DNA from: Chamaelirium japonicum
Taxonomy: Eukaryota; Streptophyta; Magnoliopsida; Liliales; Melanthiaceae
Length of the DNA: 64,000 nt
Reading direction: 5' to 3'
Assembly (NCBI GenBank): GCA_947650365.1
Contig: CANTAL010000095.1
Location: forward strand, 496,001 to 560,000
Shown here: piece after piece, positions 38,215 through 53,297 of the stretch
Layout: every line of letters starts with the position of its first letter
How positions within the stretch are numbered: the first letter of the stretch is position 1
Position numbers and translations under genes: made by a program
Notes under the pieces: generated by a model
Database searches by the model: none
What the model was told of the DNA's origin: nothing
The model's input: the letters and a program-made list of their open reading frames with translations, nothing else

Positions 38215-38285
38215 CTTTGGGCTACGAGAGCCTCCGGTGTTCAACCGTGTGGTCGTGGGCGTTCTCGCCGGAACCAGTGGAAAGA

Positions 38286-38302
38286 TCCCACAGACGGCGC
38301 CA
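38286..38302 (-). promoter_or_regulatory. Putative primer-binding site for reverse transcription
   Basis: In element orientation this reads TGGCGCCGTCTGTGGGA. It begins with TGG, complementary to a tRNA CCA end, and lies about 70 nt before the gag start codon. The TGGCGCC start is common at primer sites of plant Ty3/gypsy elements. I did not identify the matching tRNA with confidence. Confidence 0.65.
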
Positions 38303-38442
38303 AATATACGGGGGAATTTTTCCGCTGGTCCGAGCGGGCTACCTTCAAGACAAAGAAAAAGCGTGAGAACGGCTGGCTCCACTGGTGACTTGGTGAGCAT
38401 GGGGGGGGCAAACTCCAGGGCAGATTTCAGCTACCCCCAACA
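38303..38442 (-). repeat. Probable 5' LTR remnant (3' end of LTR)
   Basis: This is the sequence upstream of the primer-binding site in element orientation, where the 5' LTR must end. About 140 bp remain before the satellite begins. No second copy exists in the window, so the call rests only on position. The expected terminal CA next to the primer site is not obvious; the element reads CCCCCGTATATT before TGGCGCC, leaving the exact LTR edge uncertain. An eight-G run lies at 38401-38408. Confidence 0.6.
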
Positions 38443-41400
38443 GATACATTTGTGCGAATGAATTAGAATGGATCGTACGAATGGATTAGAATGGATACAT
38501 TTGTGCAAATAAATTAGAATGGATTGTATGAATGAATTAGAATGGATCGTACGATCCATTCGAATTCATTCGCACGATCCATTCTAATTCATTCGTACGA
38601 TCCATTCTAATTTATTCATACGATCCATTCTAATTCATTCGTACGATCCATTATAATTCATTCGTATATTCCATTCTAATTCATTCGTACGATCTATTCT
38701 ATTTCATTCGTACGATCCATTCTTACTCATTCGTATGATCCATTCTAATTCATTCGGACGAATGTATCCATTCTAATTTATTCGTGCAATCCATTCTAAT
38801 TCATTCGTACGATCCATTCTAATTCATTCGTATGATCCATTCTTACTCATTCGTATGATCCATTCTAATTCATTCGTACGATCCATTCTAATTTATTCGT
38901 ACGATCCATTCTAATTCATTCGCACAATCTATTCTAATTCATTCGTACGATCCATTCTAATTCATTCGTACGATCGTACGAATGAATTAGAATGGATCGT
39001 ACGGAATAAATTAGAATGGATTGTATGAATGAATTAGAATGGATACATTCATGCGAATGAATTAGAATGGATCATACGAATGAGTAAGAATAGATCGTAC
39101 GAATGAAATAGAATGGATTGTACGAATGAATTAGAATGGATCGTACAAATGACTTAGAATGGATCGTACGAATGAATTAGAATGGATCATACGAATGAGT
39201 AAGAATGGATCGTACAAATGAAATAGAATGGATTGTACGAATGAATTAGAATGGATCGTACGAATGAATTAGAATGGATCGTGTGAAAGAATTAGAATGC
39301 ATTGTATGAATGAATTACAATGGATCGTATGAATGAATTAGAATGGATCGTGCGAATGAATTCGAATGGATCGCATGATCAATTCGAATAGAATGGATCG
39401 TATGAATGAATTAGAATGGATCGGGCGAATGAATTAGAATGGATTATAGGAATGAATTAGAATGGATCGTATGAATGAATTAGAATGGATCGTATGAATG
39501 AATTAGAATGGATCGTGCGAATGAATTAGAATGGATCGTACGAATGAATTAGAATGGATCGTACGAATAAATTAGAATGGATCATACGAATGAATTAGAA
39601 TGGATCATACGAATGAGTAAGAATGGATCGTACGAATGGATTAGAATAGATTGTGCGAATGAATTAGAATAGATCGTACGAATGAATTAGAATGGATATA
39701 TTCGTGCGAATAAATTAGAATGGATTGTATGAATGAATTAGAAAGGATCGTATGAATGAATTAGAATGGATCATACGAATGAATTAGAATAGATTGCGCG
39801 AATGAATTAGAATGGATCGTGCGAATGAAATAGAATGGATACAAATGAATTAGAATGGATCATACGAATAAATTAGAATGACGATCCATTCTTACTCATT
39901 CGTATGATCCTTTCTAATTTATTCGCACGAATGTATCCATTCTAATTCATTCGTACGTCTAATTCATTCGTACGGTCCATTCTAATTCATTCGCACAATC
40001 CATTCTATTTCATTCGTACGATCAATTCTAATTCATTCGTACGATCCATTCTAATTCATTCGTCCAATCCATTCTAATTCATTCGCACGAATGTATACAT
40101 TCTAATTCATTCGTACGATCCATTCTAATTCATTCATACGATCCATTCTAATTCATTCGTAAGATCCATTCTAATTCATTCGTACGATCCATTCTAATTC
40201 ATTCGTACGATCCATTCTAATTCCTTCGTACGATCCATTCTAATTCATTCGTATGATCTATTCTAATTCATTCGCACGATCTGTTCTTATTCATTCGCAC
40301 AATCCATTCTAATTCATTCGCACGAATGTATCCATTCTAATTCATTCGTACGATCCATTCTAATTGATTCCCACGATCCATTCTAATTTATTTGTAGGAT
40401 CCATTCTAATTCATTCGCACAATCCATTCTAATTCATTCGTACAATCCATTCTAATTCATTCGTATGATCCATTCTAACTCATTCGGTGGATCCATTCTA
40501 ATTCATTCGTACGATCCATTCTAATTCATTCCCACGATCCATTCTAATTTATTCGTACGATCCATTCTAATTCATTCGTACGATCTATTCTTATTCATTT
40601 GCACGAATGTAACCATTCTAATTCATTCATATGATTCATTCTAATTCATTCGTATGAGCTATTCTTATTCATTCGTACGATCCATTCTAATTCATTCGTA
40701 CGATCCATTGTAATTCATTCATACAATCCATTTAGATTTATTCGCAGGAATATATCCCGAATGAGTAAGAATGGATCGTACGAATGAAATAGAATAGATT
40801 GTACGAATGAATTAGAATGGATTCGTACGAATGAATTAGAATGGATACATTCGTACGAATGAATTAGAATGGATCGTACCAATGAGTAAGAATGGATCGT
40901 ACGAATGAAATAGAATGGATTGTGCGAATGAATTAGAATGGATCAGACGAATGAATTAGAATGGATCGTACGAATTAATTAGAATGGATACATTCGTGCG
41001 AATGAATTATAATGGATTGTATGAATGAATTAGAATGGATCGTACGAATGAATTAGAATGGATTATACGAATTAATTAGAATGGATCATACGAATGAATT
41101 AGAATAGATCGTACGAATGAATTAGAATGGATCGTACGAATGAATTAGAATGGATATATTCGTGCGAATGAATTAGAATGGATTGTGCGAATGAATAAGA
41201 ACAGATCGTGCGAATGAATTAGAATGGATCGTACAAATGAATTAGAATGGATCGTGCGAATGAATTAGAATGGATCATACGAATGAATTAGAATAGTGCA
41301 TTTGTGCGAATGAATTAGAATGGATCGTACGAATGAATTAGAATGGATCGTATGAATGAATTAGAATGGATCGTACGAATGAATTAGAATGGATCGTGCG

Positions 41401-44400
41401 AATGAATTAGAATGGATCGTACGAATGAATTAGAATTGATCGTACGAATGAACTAGAATGGATACATTCGTGCGAACGAATTAGAATGGATCGTACGAAT
41501 GAATTAGAATGGATCGTACGAATGAATTAGAATGGATCTTATGAATGAATTAGAATGGATCGTACGAATGAAGTAGAATGGATCGTACGAATGAATTAGA
41601 ATGGATACATTCGTGCGAATGAATTATAATGGATCGGACGAATGAATTAGAATGGATCGTACGAATGAATTAGAATGGATCGTACGAATGAATTAGAATG
41701 GATCGTACGAATAAATTAGAATGGATACATTCGTCCGAATAAATTAGAATGGATTATACGAATGAGTAAGAATGGATCGTACGAATGAAATAGAATAGAT
41801 TATACGAATGAATTAGAATGGATCCTACGAATGAATTAGAATGGATCGTGTGAAAGAATTAGAATGGATTGTATGAATGAATTAGAATGGATCGTATGAA
41901 TGAATTAGAATGGATCGTGCGAATGAATTCGAATGGATCGTACGAATTCATTCTAATTCATTCATACAATCCATTCTAATTCTTTCACACGATCTATTCT
42001 AATTCATTCGTAGGATCCATTCTAATTCATTCGTACAATCTATTCTATTTCATTCGTACGATCCATTCTTACTCATTCGTATGATCCATTCTAATTCATT
42101 TGGACGAATGCATCCATTCTAATTTATTCGTACGATCCATTCTAATTCATTCGTACGATCCATTCTAATTCATTCGTACGATCCATTCTAATTCATTCGT
42201 CCGATCCATTCTAATTCATTCGCACGAATGTATCCATTCTAATTCATTCGTACGGTCCATTCTAATTCATTCGCACAATCCATTCTATTTCATTCGTACG
42301 ATCTATTCTTACTCATTCGTATGATCCATTATGGATACATTCGTGCGAATGAATTAGAATGGATCATACGAATGAGTAAGAATGGATCGTACGAATGAAA
42401 TAGAATGGATTGTGCGAATGAATTAGAATGGATCGTACGAATGAATTAGAATGGATCGTGTGAAAGAATTAGAATGGATTGTATGAATGAATTAGAATAG
42501 ATCGTATGAATGAATTAGAATAGATCGTACGAATGAATTAGAATGGATCGTACGAATGAACTAGAATGGATACATTCGTGCGAATGAATTAGAATGGATC
42601 GTACGAATGAATAAGAATGGATCGTACGAATGAATTAGAATGGATCTTACGAATGAATTAGAGTGGATCGTACGAATGCACGATCCATGCGAATGAATTA
42701 GAATAGATCGTACGAATGAACTAGAATGGATACATTCGTGCGAATGAATTAGAATGGATCGTACGAATGAATTAGAATGGATCGTATGAATGAATTAGAA
42801 TGGATCGTACGAATGAATTAGAATGGATCGTATGAATGAATTAGAATGGATCGTACGAATGAATTAGAATGGATACATTCGTGCGAATGAATTAGGATGG
42901 ATACATTCGTGCGAAAGAATTAGAATAGATCGTATGAATGAATTAGAATGGATCCTATGAATGAATTAGAATGGATCGTGCGAATGAATTAGAATGGATC
43001 GTACGAATGAATTAGAATAGATCGTGCTAATCAATTAGAATTGATCGAACGAATGAATTAGAATGGATACATTCGTGCGAATGAATTAGAATGGATCGGA
43101 CGAATGAATTAGAATGGATCGTACGAATGAGTAAGAATGGATCGTACGAATGAAATAGAATAGATCGTACGAATGAATTAGAATGGATCGTACGAAGGAA
43201 TTAGAATGGATCGTACGAAGGAATTAGAATGGATATATTCGTGCAAATGAATTAGAATGGATCGTATGAATGTATTAGAATGGATCGTATGAGTGAATTA
43301 GAATGGATCGTACGAATGAATTAGAATGGATCGTATGCATGAATTTGAATGGATACATTCGTGTGAATGAATTAGAATGGATCGTATGAATGAATTCGAA
43401 TAGATTTTGTGATTGAATTAGAACTGATCGTACGAATGAATTAGAATGGATACATTCGTGCGAATGAATTAGAATGGATTGTATGAATGAATTAGAATGG
43501 ATCGTACGAATGAATTAGAATGGATCGTATGAGTGAATTAGAATGGATAGTGCGAATGAATTAGAATGGATCATACGAATGAGTAAGAATGGATCGTACG
43601 AATGAATTAGAATGGATCGTATGAATGAATTAGAATGGATCGTACGAATAAATTAGAATGGATACATTCGTCCGAATGAATTAGAATGGATCATATGAAT
43701 GAGTAAGAATGGATCGTACGAATGAAATAGAATAGATTGTACGAATGAATTAGAATGGATCCTAGTATGATCCATTCTAATTCATTCGTAGGATCCATTC
43801 TAATTCATTCATACAATCCATTCTAATTCTTTCACACGATCCATTCTAATTCATTCGTACGATCCATTCTAATTCATCCGTGCAATCCATTCTATTTCAT
43901 TCGTACGATCCATTCTTACTCATTCGTACGATCCATTCTAATTCATTCACACGAATGTATCCATTCGTACGAATGAATTAGAATAGATCGTACGAATGAA
44001 TTAGAATGGATCGTACGAATGAATTAGAATGGATCGTATGAAGGAATTAGAATGGATACATTCGTGCGAATGAATTAGAATGGATTGTGCGAATGAATAA
44101 GAACAGATCGTGCGAATGAATTAGAATAGATCGTACGAATGAATTAGAATGGATCGTATGAAGGAATTAGAATGGATCGTACGAATGAATTAGAATGGAT
44201 CGTGTGAAAGAATTAGAATGGATTGTATGAATGAATTAGAATAGATCGTATGAATGAATTAGAATGGATCGTACGAATGAATTAGAATGGATCGTACGAA
44301 TGAATTAGAATGGATCGTACGAATGAATTAGAATGGATACATTCGTGCGAATGAATTAGAATGGATACATTCGTGCGAAAGAATTAGAATAGATCGTATG

Positions 44401-45492
44401 AATGAATTAGAATGGATCCTATGAATGAATTAGAATGGATCGTGTGAATGAATTAGAATGGATCGTACGAATGAATTAGAATGGATCATGCTAAGGAATT
44501 AGAATTGATCGAACGAATGAATTAGCATGGATCATGCTAATGAATTAGAATGGAACGTACGAATGAATTAGAATGGATCGTGTGAAAGAATTAGAATGGA
44601 TTGTATGAATGAATTAGAATGAATTCGTACGATCCATTCGAATTCATTCGCACGATCCATTCTAATTCATTCATACGATCCATTCTAATTCATTCGTACG
44701 ATCCATTCTAATTCATTCGCACAAATGTATCCATTCTAATTCATTTGTACGATCCATTCTAATTCATTCGCACGATCCATTCTAATTCATTCGTACGATC
44801 GATTCTAATTCATTAGCACGATCTATGCTAATTCATTCGTTCGATCAATTCTAATTCATTAGCACGATCCATTCTAATTCATTCGTACGATCCATTCTAA
44901 TTCATTCGCACAAATGTATCCATTCTAATTCATTCGTACGATCCATTCTAATTTATTCGCACGATCCATTCTAATTCATTCGTCTGATCCATTCTAATTC
45001 TTTCACAAGATCCATTCTAATTCATTTGTACGATCCATTCTAATTCATTCGCACGATCCATTCTAATTCATTCATAGGATCCATTCTAATTCATTCATAC
45101 GATCTATTCTAATTCTTTCGCACGAATGTATCCATTCTAATTCATTCGCACGAATGTATCCATTCTAATTCATTCGTACGATCCATTCTAATTCATTCGT
45201 ACAATCCATTCTAATTCATTCGTACGATCCATTCTAATTCATTCATACGATCTATTCTAATTCATTCATACAATCTATTCTAATTCTTTCACACGATTCA
45301 TTCTAATTCATTCGTACGATCTATTCTAATTCACGAATGAGTAAGAATGGATCGTACGAATGAAATAGAATGGATTGTGCGAATGAATTAGAATGGACCG
45401 TACAAATGAATTAGACGTACGAACGAATTAGAATGGATACATTCGTGCGAATAAATTAGAATGGATCATACGAATGAGTAAGAATGGATCGT
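38443..45492. repeat. Orientation map of satellite blocks, 38.4-45.5 kb
   Basis: Blocks in order: F to 38552 (only about 110 bp beside the insertion), R to 38976, F to 39881, R to 40757, F to 41946, R to 42329, F to 43765, R to 43968, F to 44626, R to 45333, F to 45492. At 42678-42690 the GCACGATCCATGC junction appears, but the array returns at once to F. This is a residual junction whose R block has been lost. Confidence 0.85.
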
Positions 45493-48400
45493 CATTCTAA
45501 TTCATTCGTATGATCCATACTAATTCATTTGTATCCATTCTATTTCATTCGCACGATCCATTCTAATTCATTCGCGCAATCTATTCTAATTCATTCGTAC
45601 GATCCATTCTAATTCATTCGTACAATCTATTCTATTTCATTCGTACGATCCATTCTTACTTATTCGTATGATCCATTCTAATTCATTCGGACGAATGTAT
45701 ACATTCTAATTTATTCGTACGATCCATTCTAATTAATTCGTACGATCCATTCTAATTCATTCGCTCGAATATATCCATTCTAATCCTTTCGTACGATCCA
45801 TTCTAATCCATTCGTATGATCCATTCTAATTCATTCGCATGAATGTAACCATTCTAATTCATTCATTTGATCCATTCTAATTCATTCGTACGATCCATTC
45901 AAATTCATTAGCACGATCCATGCTAATTCATTTGTTCGATCAATTCTAATTCATTAGCACGATCCATTCTAATTCATTCGTACGATCCATTCTAATTCAT
46001 TCGCACGATCCATTCTAATTCATTCATAGGATCCATTCTAATTCATTCATACGATCTATTCTAATTCTTTCGCACGAATGTATCCATTCTAATTCATTCG
46101 CACGAATGTATCCATTCTAATTCATTCGTACGATCCATTCTAATTCATTCGCACGATCCATTCTAATTCATTCGTACGATCAATTTTAATTCATTCACAA
46201 AATCTATTCTAATTCATTCATACGATCCATTCTAATTCATTCACACGAATATATCCATTCTAATTCATTCATACGATCCATTCTAATTCAATCGTACGAT
46301 CCATTCTAATTCACTTATACGATCCATTCTAATACATTCATACGATCCATTCTAATTCATTTGCACGAATATATCCATTCTAATTCATTCGTACGATCCA
46401 TTCTAATTCCTTCGTACGATCCATTCTAATTCATTCGTACGATCTATTCTATTTCATTCGTACGATCCATTCTTACTCATTCGTACGATCCATTCTAATT
46501 CATTCGTCCGATCCATTCTAATTCATTCATGCAATCCATCTATTTCATTCGTACGATCCATTCTAATTCATTCATACGATCCATTCTAATTCATTCGTCC
46601 GATCCATTATAATTCATTCGTACGATCCATTCTAATTCATTCGTCCGATCCATTCTAATTTGTACGATCCATTCTAATTCATTCGTCCGATCCATTCTAA
46701 TTCATTCGTCCGATCCATTCTAATTCATTCGTACGATCCATTCTAATTCATTCGTACGATCTATTCTAATTCATTCGTACGATCCATTCTAATTCATTCG
46801 TACGATCCATTCTAATTCATTCGTACGATCCATTCTAATTCATACGTACAATCTATTCTAATTCATTCGTACAAATGGATACATTCGTGTGAATGAATTA
46901 GAATGGATCGTACGAATGAGTAAGAATGGATCGTACGAATGAAATAGAATGGATTGCACGAATGAATTAGAATGGATCGTACGAATGAATTAGAATGGAT
47001 CGTGTGAAAGAATTAGAATGGATTGTATGAAAGAATTAGAATGGATCGTACGAATGAATTAGAATGGATCGTACGAAGGAATTAGAATGCATCGTACGAA
47101 TGAATTAGAATGGATATATTCGTGCAAATGAATTAGAATGGATCGTATGAATGTATTAGAATGGATCGTATGAGTGAATTAGAATGGATCGTACGAATGA
47201 ATTAGAATGGATCGTATGAATGAATTAGAATGGATACATTCATGTGAATGAATTAGAATGGATCGTATGAATGAATTAGAATAGATTTTGTGAATGAATT
47301 AGAACTGATCCTACAAATGAATTAGAATAGATACATTCGTGCGAATCAATTAGAATGGATTGTATGAATGAATTAGAATGGATCGTACGAATTAACTAGA
47401 ATGGATACATTCGTGCGAATGAATTAGAATGGATCGTACGAATGAATTAGAATGGATCTTACATATGAATTAGAATGGATCGTACGAATGAATTAGAATG
47501 GATCGTACGAATGAATTAGAATGGATACATTCGTGCGAATGAATTAGAATGGATCACACGAATGAATTAGAATGGATCGTATGAATGAATTAGAATGGAT
47601 CGTACGAATAAATTAGAATGGATACATTCGTCCGAATGAATTAGAATGGATCATACGAATGAGTAAGAATGGATCGTACGAATGAAATAGAATAGATTGT
47701 ACGAATGAATTAGAATGGATCCTACGAATGAATTAGAATGGATTGTGTGAAAGAATTAGAATGGATTGTATGAATGAATTAGAATGGATCGTATGAATGA
47801 ATTAGAATGGATCGTGCGAATGAATTCGAATGGATCGTACGAATTCATTCTAATTCATTCATACAATCCATTCTAATTCTTTCACACGATCCATTCTAAT
47901 TCATTCGTACGTTCCATTCTAATTCATTAGCACGATCCATGCTAATTCATTCATTCGATCAATTCTAATTCATTAGCACGATCCATTCTAATTCATTCGT
48001 ATGATCCATTCTAATTCATTCGCACGATCCATTCTAATTCATTCATAGGATCCATTCTAATTCATTCATACAATCCATTCTAATTCATTTGCACGAATGT
48101 ATCCATTCTAATTCATTCGTACGATCAGTTCTAATTCATTCACAAAATCTATTCTAATTCATTCATACGATCCATTCTAATTCATTCACACGAATGTATC
48201 CATTCTAATTCATTCATACGATCCATTCTAATTCATTCGTACGATCCATTCTAATTCCCTCATACGATCCATTCTAATACATTCATACGATCCATTCTAA
48301 TTCATTTGCACGAATTTATCCATTCTAATTCATTTGTACGATCCATTCTAATTCCTTCGTACGATCCATTCTAATTCATTCGTACGATCTATTCTATTTC

Positions 48401-51400
48401 ATTCGTCAATCTATTCTATTTCATTCGTACGATCCATTCTTACTCATTCGTACGATCCATTCTAATTCATTCGTCCGATCCATTCTAATTCATTCGCACG
48501 AATATATCCATTCTAATTCATTCGTTCGATCAATTCTAATTCATTAGCACGATCCATTCTAATTCATTCGTACGATCCATTCTAATTCATTCGCACGATC
48601 CATTCTAATTCATTCATAGGATCCATTCTAATTCATTCGTACGATCCATTCTAATTCATTCGTACGGTCCATTCTAATTCATTCGCACAATCCATTCTAT
48701 TTCATTCGTACGATCCATTCTTACTCATTGGTACGATCCATTCTAATTCATTCGCACGAATGTATCCATTCTAATTCATTCGTACGAATCCATTCTAATT
48801 CATTCGTACAATCTATTCTATTTCATTCGTACGATCCATTCTTACTCATTCGTATGATCCATTCTAATTCATTCGGACGAATGTATCCATTCTAATTTAT
48901 TCATACGATCCATTCTAATTCATTCGTACGATCCATTCTAATTCATTCGTACGATCCATTCTAATTCATTCGTCCGATCCATTCTAATTCATTCGTATGA
49001 ATGTATCCATTCTAATTCATTCATACGATCCATTCTAATTCATTCGTACGATCCATTCTAATTCATTCGTACGTTCCATTCTAATTCATTCGTACGATCC
49101 ATTCTAATCCATTCTAGTTCATTCGTACGATCCATTCTAATTCCTTCGTACGATCCATTCTAATTCATTCGTACGATCTATTCTAATTCATTGTATCCAT
49201 TCTAATTCATTCGTACGATCCATTCTAATTCATTCGTAAGATCCATTCTAATTCATTCGTACGATCCATTCTAATTCATTCGCACGAATGTATCCATTCT
49301 AATTCATTTGTACAATCCATTCTATTTCATTCGTACGATCCATTCTTACTCATTTGTATGATCCATTCTAATTCATTCGTATGATCCATTCTAATTCATT
49401 CGTACGATCCATTCTAATTCATTCATACGATCCATTCTAATTCATTCGCACGATCCATTCTAATTCATTCATATGATCCATTCTAATTCATTCATACGAT
49501 CCATTCTAATTCATTCCTACAATCCATTCTAATTCATTCGCCCGATCCATTCTAATTCATTCATACGATCCATTCTATTCGAATGGATCATGCGATCCAT
49601 TCGAATTCATTCGCACGATCCATTCTAATTCATTCATACGATCCATTCAAATTCATTCATACAATGCATTCTAATTCTTTCACACGATTATTCTAATTCA
49701 TTCTTACGATCCATTCTAATTCATTCGTACAATCCATTCTATTTTATTTATACGATCCATTCTTACTCATTCGTATGATCCATTCTAATTCATTCGTAAG
49801 ATCCATTCTAATTCATTTGTACGATCCATTCTAATTCATTCGTACAATCCATTCTATTTCATTCGTACGATCCATTCTTACTCATTCGTATGATCCATTC
49901 TAATTCATTCGCACGAATGTATCCATTCTAATTCATTCATACAATCCATTCTAATTCATTTCGTACGATCCATTCTAATTCATTCGTACGATCGTACGAA
50001 TGAATTAGAATGGATCGTACGAATGAATTAGAATAGATTGTGCGAATGAATTAGAATGGATCATACGAATGAATTAGAATGGATCGTACGAATGAATTAG
50101 AATGGATCATACGAATGAGTAAGAATGGATCGTACGAATGAATTAGAATGGATCGTACGAATGAATTAGAATGGATCGTACGAATAAATTAGAATGGATA
50201 CATTCGCCCGAATGAATTAGAATGGATCATACGAATGAGTAAGAATGGATCGTACGAATGAAATAGAATAGATTGTACGAATGAATTAGAATGGATCCTA
50301 CGAATGAATTAGAATGGATCGTGTGAAAGAATTAGAATGGATTGTATGAATGAATTAGAATGGATCGTATGAATGAATTAGAATGGATCGTGCGAATGAA
50401 TTCGAATGGATCGTACGAATTCATTCTAATTCATTCATACAATCCATTCTAATTCTTTCACACGATCCATTCTAATTCATTCGTACGTTCCATTCTAATT
50501 CATTAGCACGATCCATGCTAATTCATTCGTTCGATCAATTCTAATTCATTAGCACGATCCATTCTAATTCATTCGTACGATCTATTCTAATTCATTCGCA
50601 CGATCCATTCTAATTCATTCATAGGATCCATTCTAATTCATTCATACGATCTATTCTAATTCTTTCGCACGAATGTATCCATTCTAATTCATTCGCACGA
50701 ATGTATCCATTCTAATTCATTCGTACGATCCATTCTAATTCATTCGTATGATCCATTCGAATTCATTCGCATGATCCATTCTAATTCATTCATATGATCC
50801 ATTCTAATTCATTCATACAATCCATTCTAATTCTTTCACACGATCCATTCTAATTCATTCGTACGATCCATTCTAATTCATTCGTACAATCCATTCTATT
50901 TCATTCATACGATCCATTCTAATTCATTCGTATGATCCATTCTAATTCATTCGTACGATCCATTCTAATTCATTCGTACGAACCATTCTAATTCATTCGT
51001 ACGATCCATTCTAATTCATTCGCACGAATGTATCCATTCTAGTTCATTCGTACGATCCATTCTAATTCATTCGTACGATCCATTCTAATTCATTCGCACG
51101 ATCTATTCTAATTCATTCGTACGATCCATTCTAATTCATTCATACGATCCATTCTAATTCATTCATACGATCCATTCTAATTCATTCGTACAATCTATTC
51201 TAATTCATTCATACGAATGGATACATTCGTGTGAATGAATTAGAATGGATCGTACGAATGTGTAAGAATGGATCGTACGAATGAAATAGAATGGATTGCA
51301 CGAATGAATTAGAATGGATCGTATGAATGAATTAGAATGGATCGTGTGAAAGAATTAGAATGGATTGTATGAATGAATTAGAATGGATCGTACGACGGAA

Positions 51401-53297
51401 TTAGAATGGATCGTACGAATGAATTAGAATGGATCGTACGAATGAATTAGAATAGATCGTACGAATGAATTAGAATGGATCGTACGAATGAATTAGAATG
51501 GATCGTGTGAAAGAATTAGAATGGATCGTACGAATGAATTAGAATGGATCGTGTGAATGAATTAGAATGAATCGTACGAATGAATTAGAATGGATCGTGC
51601 TAATGAATTAGAATTGATCGAACGAATGAATTAGCATGGATCGTGCATTTGTACGATCCATTCTAATTCATTCGGAAGATCCATTCTAATTCATTCGTAC
51701 GATCCATTCTAATTCATTCGTACGATCCATTCTAATTCATTCGCACGAATGTATCCGTTCTAGTTCATTCGTACGATCCATTCTAATTCATTCGTACGAT
51801 CCATTCTAATTCATTCATACGATCCATTCTAATTTATTCATACAATCCATTCTAATTCTTTCACACGATCCATTCTAATTCATTCGTAGGATCCATTCTA
51901 ATTCATTCGTACAATCTATTCTATTTCATTCGTACGATCCATTCTTACTCATTCGTATGATCCATTCTAATTCATTCGGACGAATGTATCCATTTTAATT
52001 TATTCGTACGATCCATTCTAATTCATTCGTACGATCCATTCTAATTCATTCATCCGATCCATTCTAATTCATTCGCACGAATGTATCCATTCTAATTCAT
52101 TCGTAGGATCCATTCTAATTCATTCGTACGATCCATTCTAATTCATTCGTAAGATCCATTCTAATTCATTCATACGATCCATTCTAATTCATTCGTAAGA
52201 TCCATTCTAATTCATTCGCACGATCCATTCTAATACATTCATACGATCCATTCTAATTCATTTGCACGAATATATCTATTCTAATTCATTCGTACGATCC
52301 ATTCTAATTCCTTCGTACGATCCATTCTAATTCATTCGTACGATCTATTCTAATTCATTCGTACGATCTATTCTAATTCATTCGCACGATCCATTCTAAT
52401 TCATTCATAGGATCCATTCTAATTCATTCATACGATCTATTCTAATTCTTTCGCACGAATGTATCCATTCTAATTCATTCGTCCAATCTATTCTAATTCA
52501 TTCGTACGATCCATTCTAATTCATTCGTACGATCCTATCTAATTCACTTATACGATCCATTCTAATACATTCATATGATCCATTCTAATTCATTTGCACG
52601 AATATATCCATTCTAATTAATTCGTACGATCCATTCTAATTCATTCGTATGATCCATTCTAATTTATTCGCACGAATGTATCCATTCTAATTCATTTGTA
52701 CGAATCCATTCTAATTCATTCGTACGATCCATTCTAATACATTCATACGATCCATTCTAATTCATTTGCACGAATATATCCATTCTAATTCATTCGTTCG
52801 ATCCAATCTAATTCCTTCGTACGATCCATTCTAATTCATTCGTATGATCTATTCTAATTCATTCGTACGATCCATTCTAATTCATTCGTACGATCCATTC
52901 TAATTCCTTCGTACGATCCATTCTAATTCATTCGCACGAATGTATCCATTCTAGTTCATTCGTACGATCCATTCTAATTCATTCGTACGATCCATTCTAA
53001 TTCATTCATACGATCTATTCTAATTCATTCATACAATCCATTCTAATTTTTTCATACGATCCATTCTAATTCATTCATATGATCCATTCTAATTCATTCG
53101 TACGATGCATTCTAATTCATTTGTACGATCCATTCTAATTCATTCGTACAATCCATTCTATTTCATTCGTACGATCCATTCTTACTCATTCGTATGATCC
53201 ATTCTAATTCATTTGCACGAATGTATCCATTCTAATTCATTCATACAATCCATTTTAATTCATTTCGTACGTTCCATTCTAATTCATTCGTACGATC
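45493..53297. repeat. Orientation map of satellite blocks, 45.5-53.3 kb
   Basis: Blocks in order: R to 46872, F to 47844, R to 49991, F to 50419, R to 51214, F to 51646, R to 53295. R orientation dominates. Near 49575 a single inverted monomer (TTCGAATGGATCATGCG) matches the one near 8640. The flanking R sequence (about 49.4-49.99 kb against 8.5-9.0 kb) also looks alike, pointing to a copied segment. Confidence 0.85.

Larger units (their letters stand above)
30968..38442 (-). mobile_element. Truncated Ty3/gypsy LTR retrotransposon, Tat lineage
   Basis: Element order read on the minus strand is: 5' LTR remnant, primer-binding site, gag, protease, reverse transcriptase, RNase H, archaeal-type RNase H, integrase, 78-bp tandem repeats, and the tail of an antisense ORF. 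The second RNase H between pol RNase H and integrase, the absence of a chromodomain, the CHHC gag knuckle, 3' tandem repeats and an antisense accessory ORF are together typical of the plant Tat lineage. The 3' LTR, the polypurine tract and the start of the 5' LTR are missing, and no target-site duplication flanks it. It is GC-rich against an AT-rich array. Eight in-frame stops make it non-autonomous. Confidence 0.93.

Noticed and set aside
30968..38442. Target-site duplication and paired LTRs flanking the element
   Set aside because: I compared both edges: left flank TAGAAT and right flank GATAC do not match, and no sequence is repeated at the two ends of the element.
30968..38442. Over-represented GCTCGCC/GGCGAGC motif across the element
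   Set aside because: It occurs often in coding segments on one strand and is plausibly explained by GC-rich codon use; by eye I cannot show an excess over expectation.
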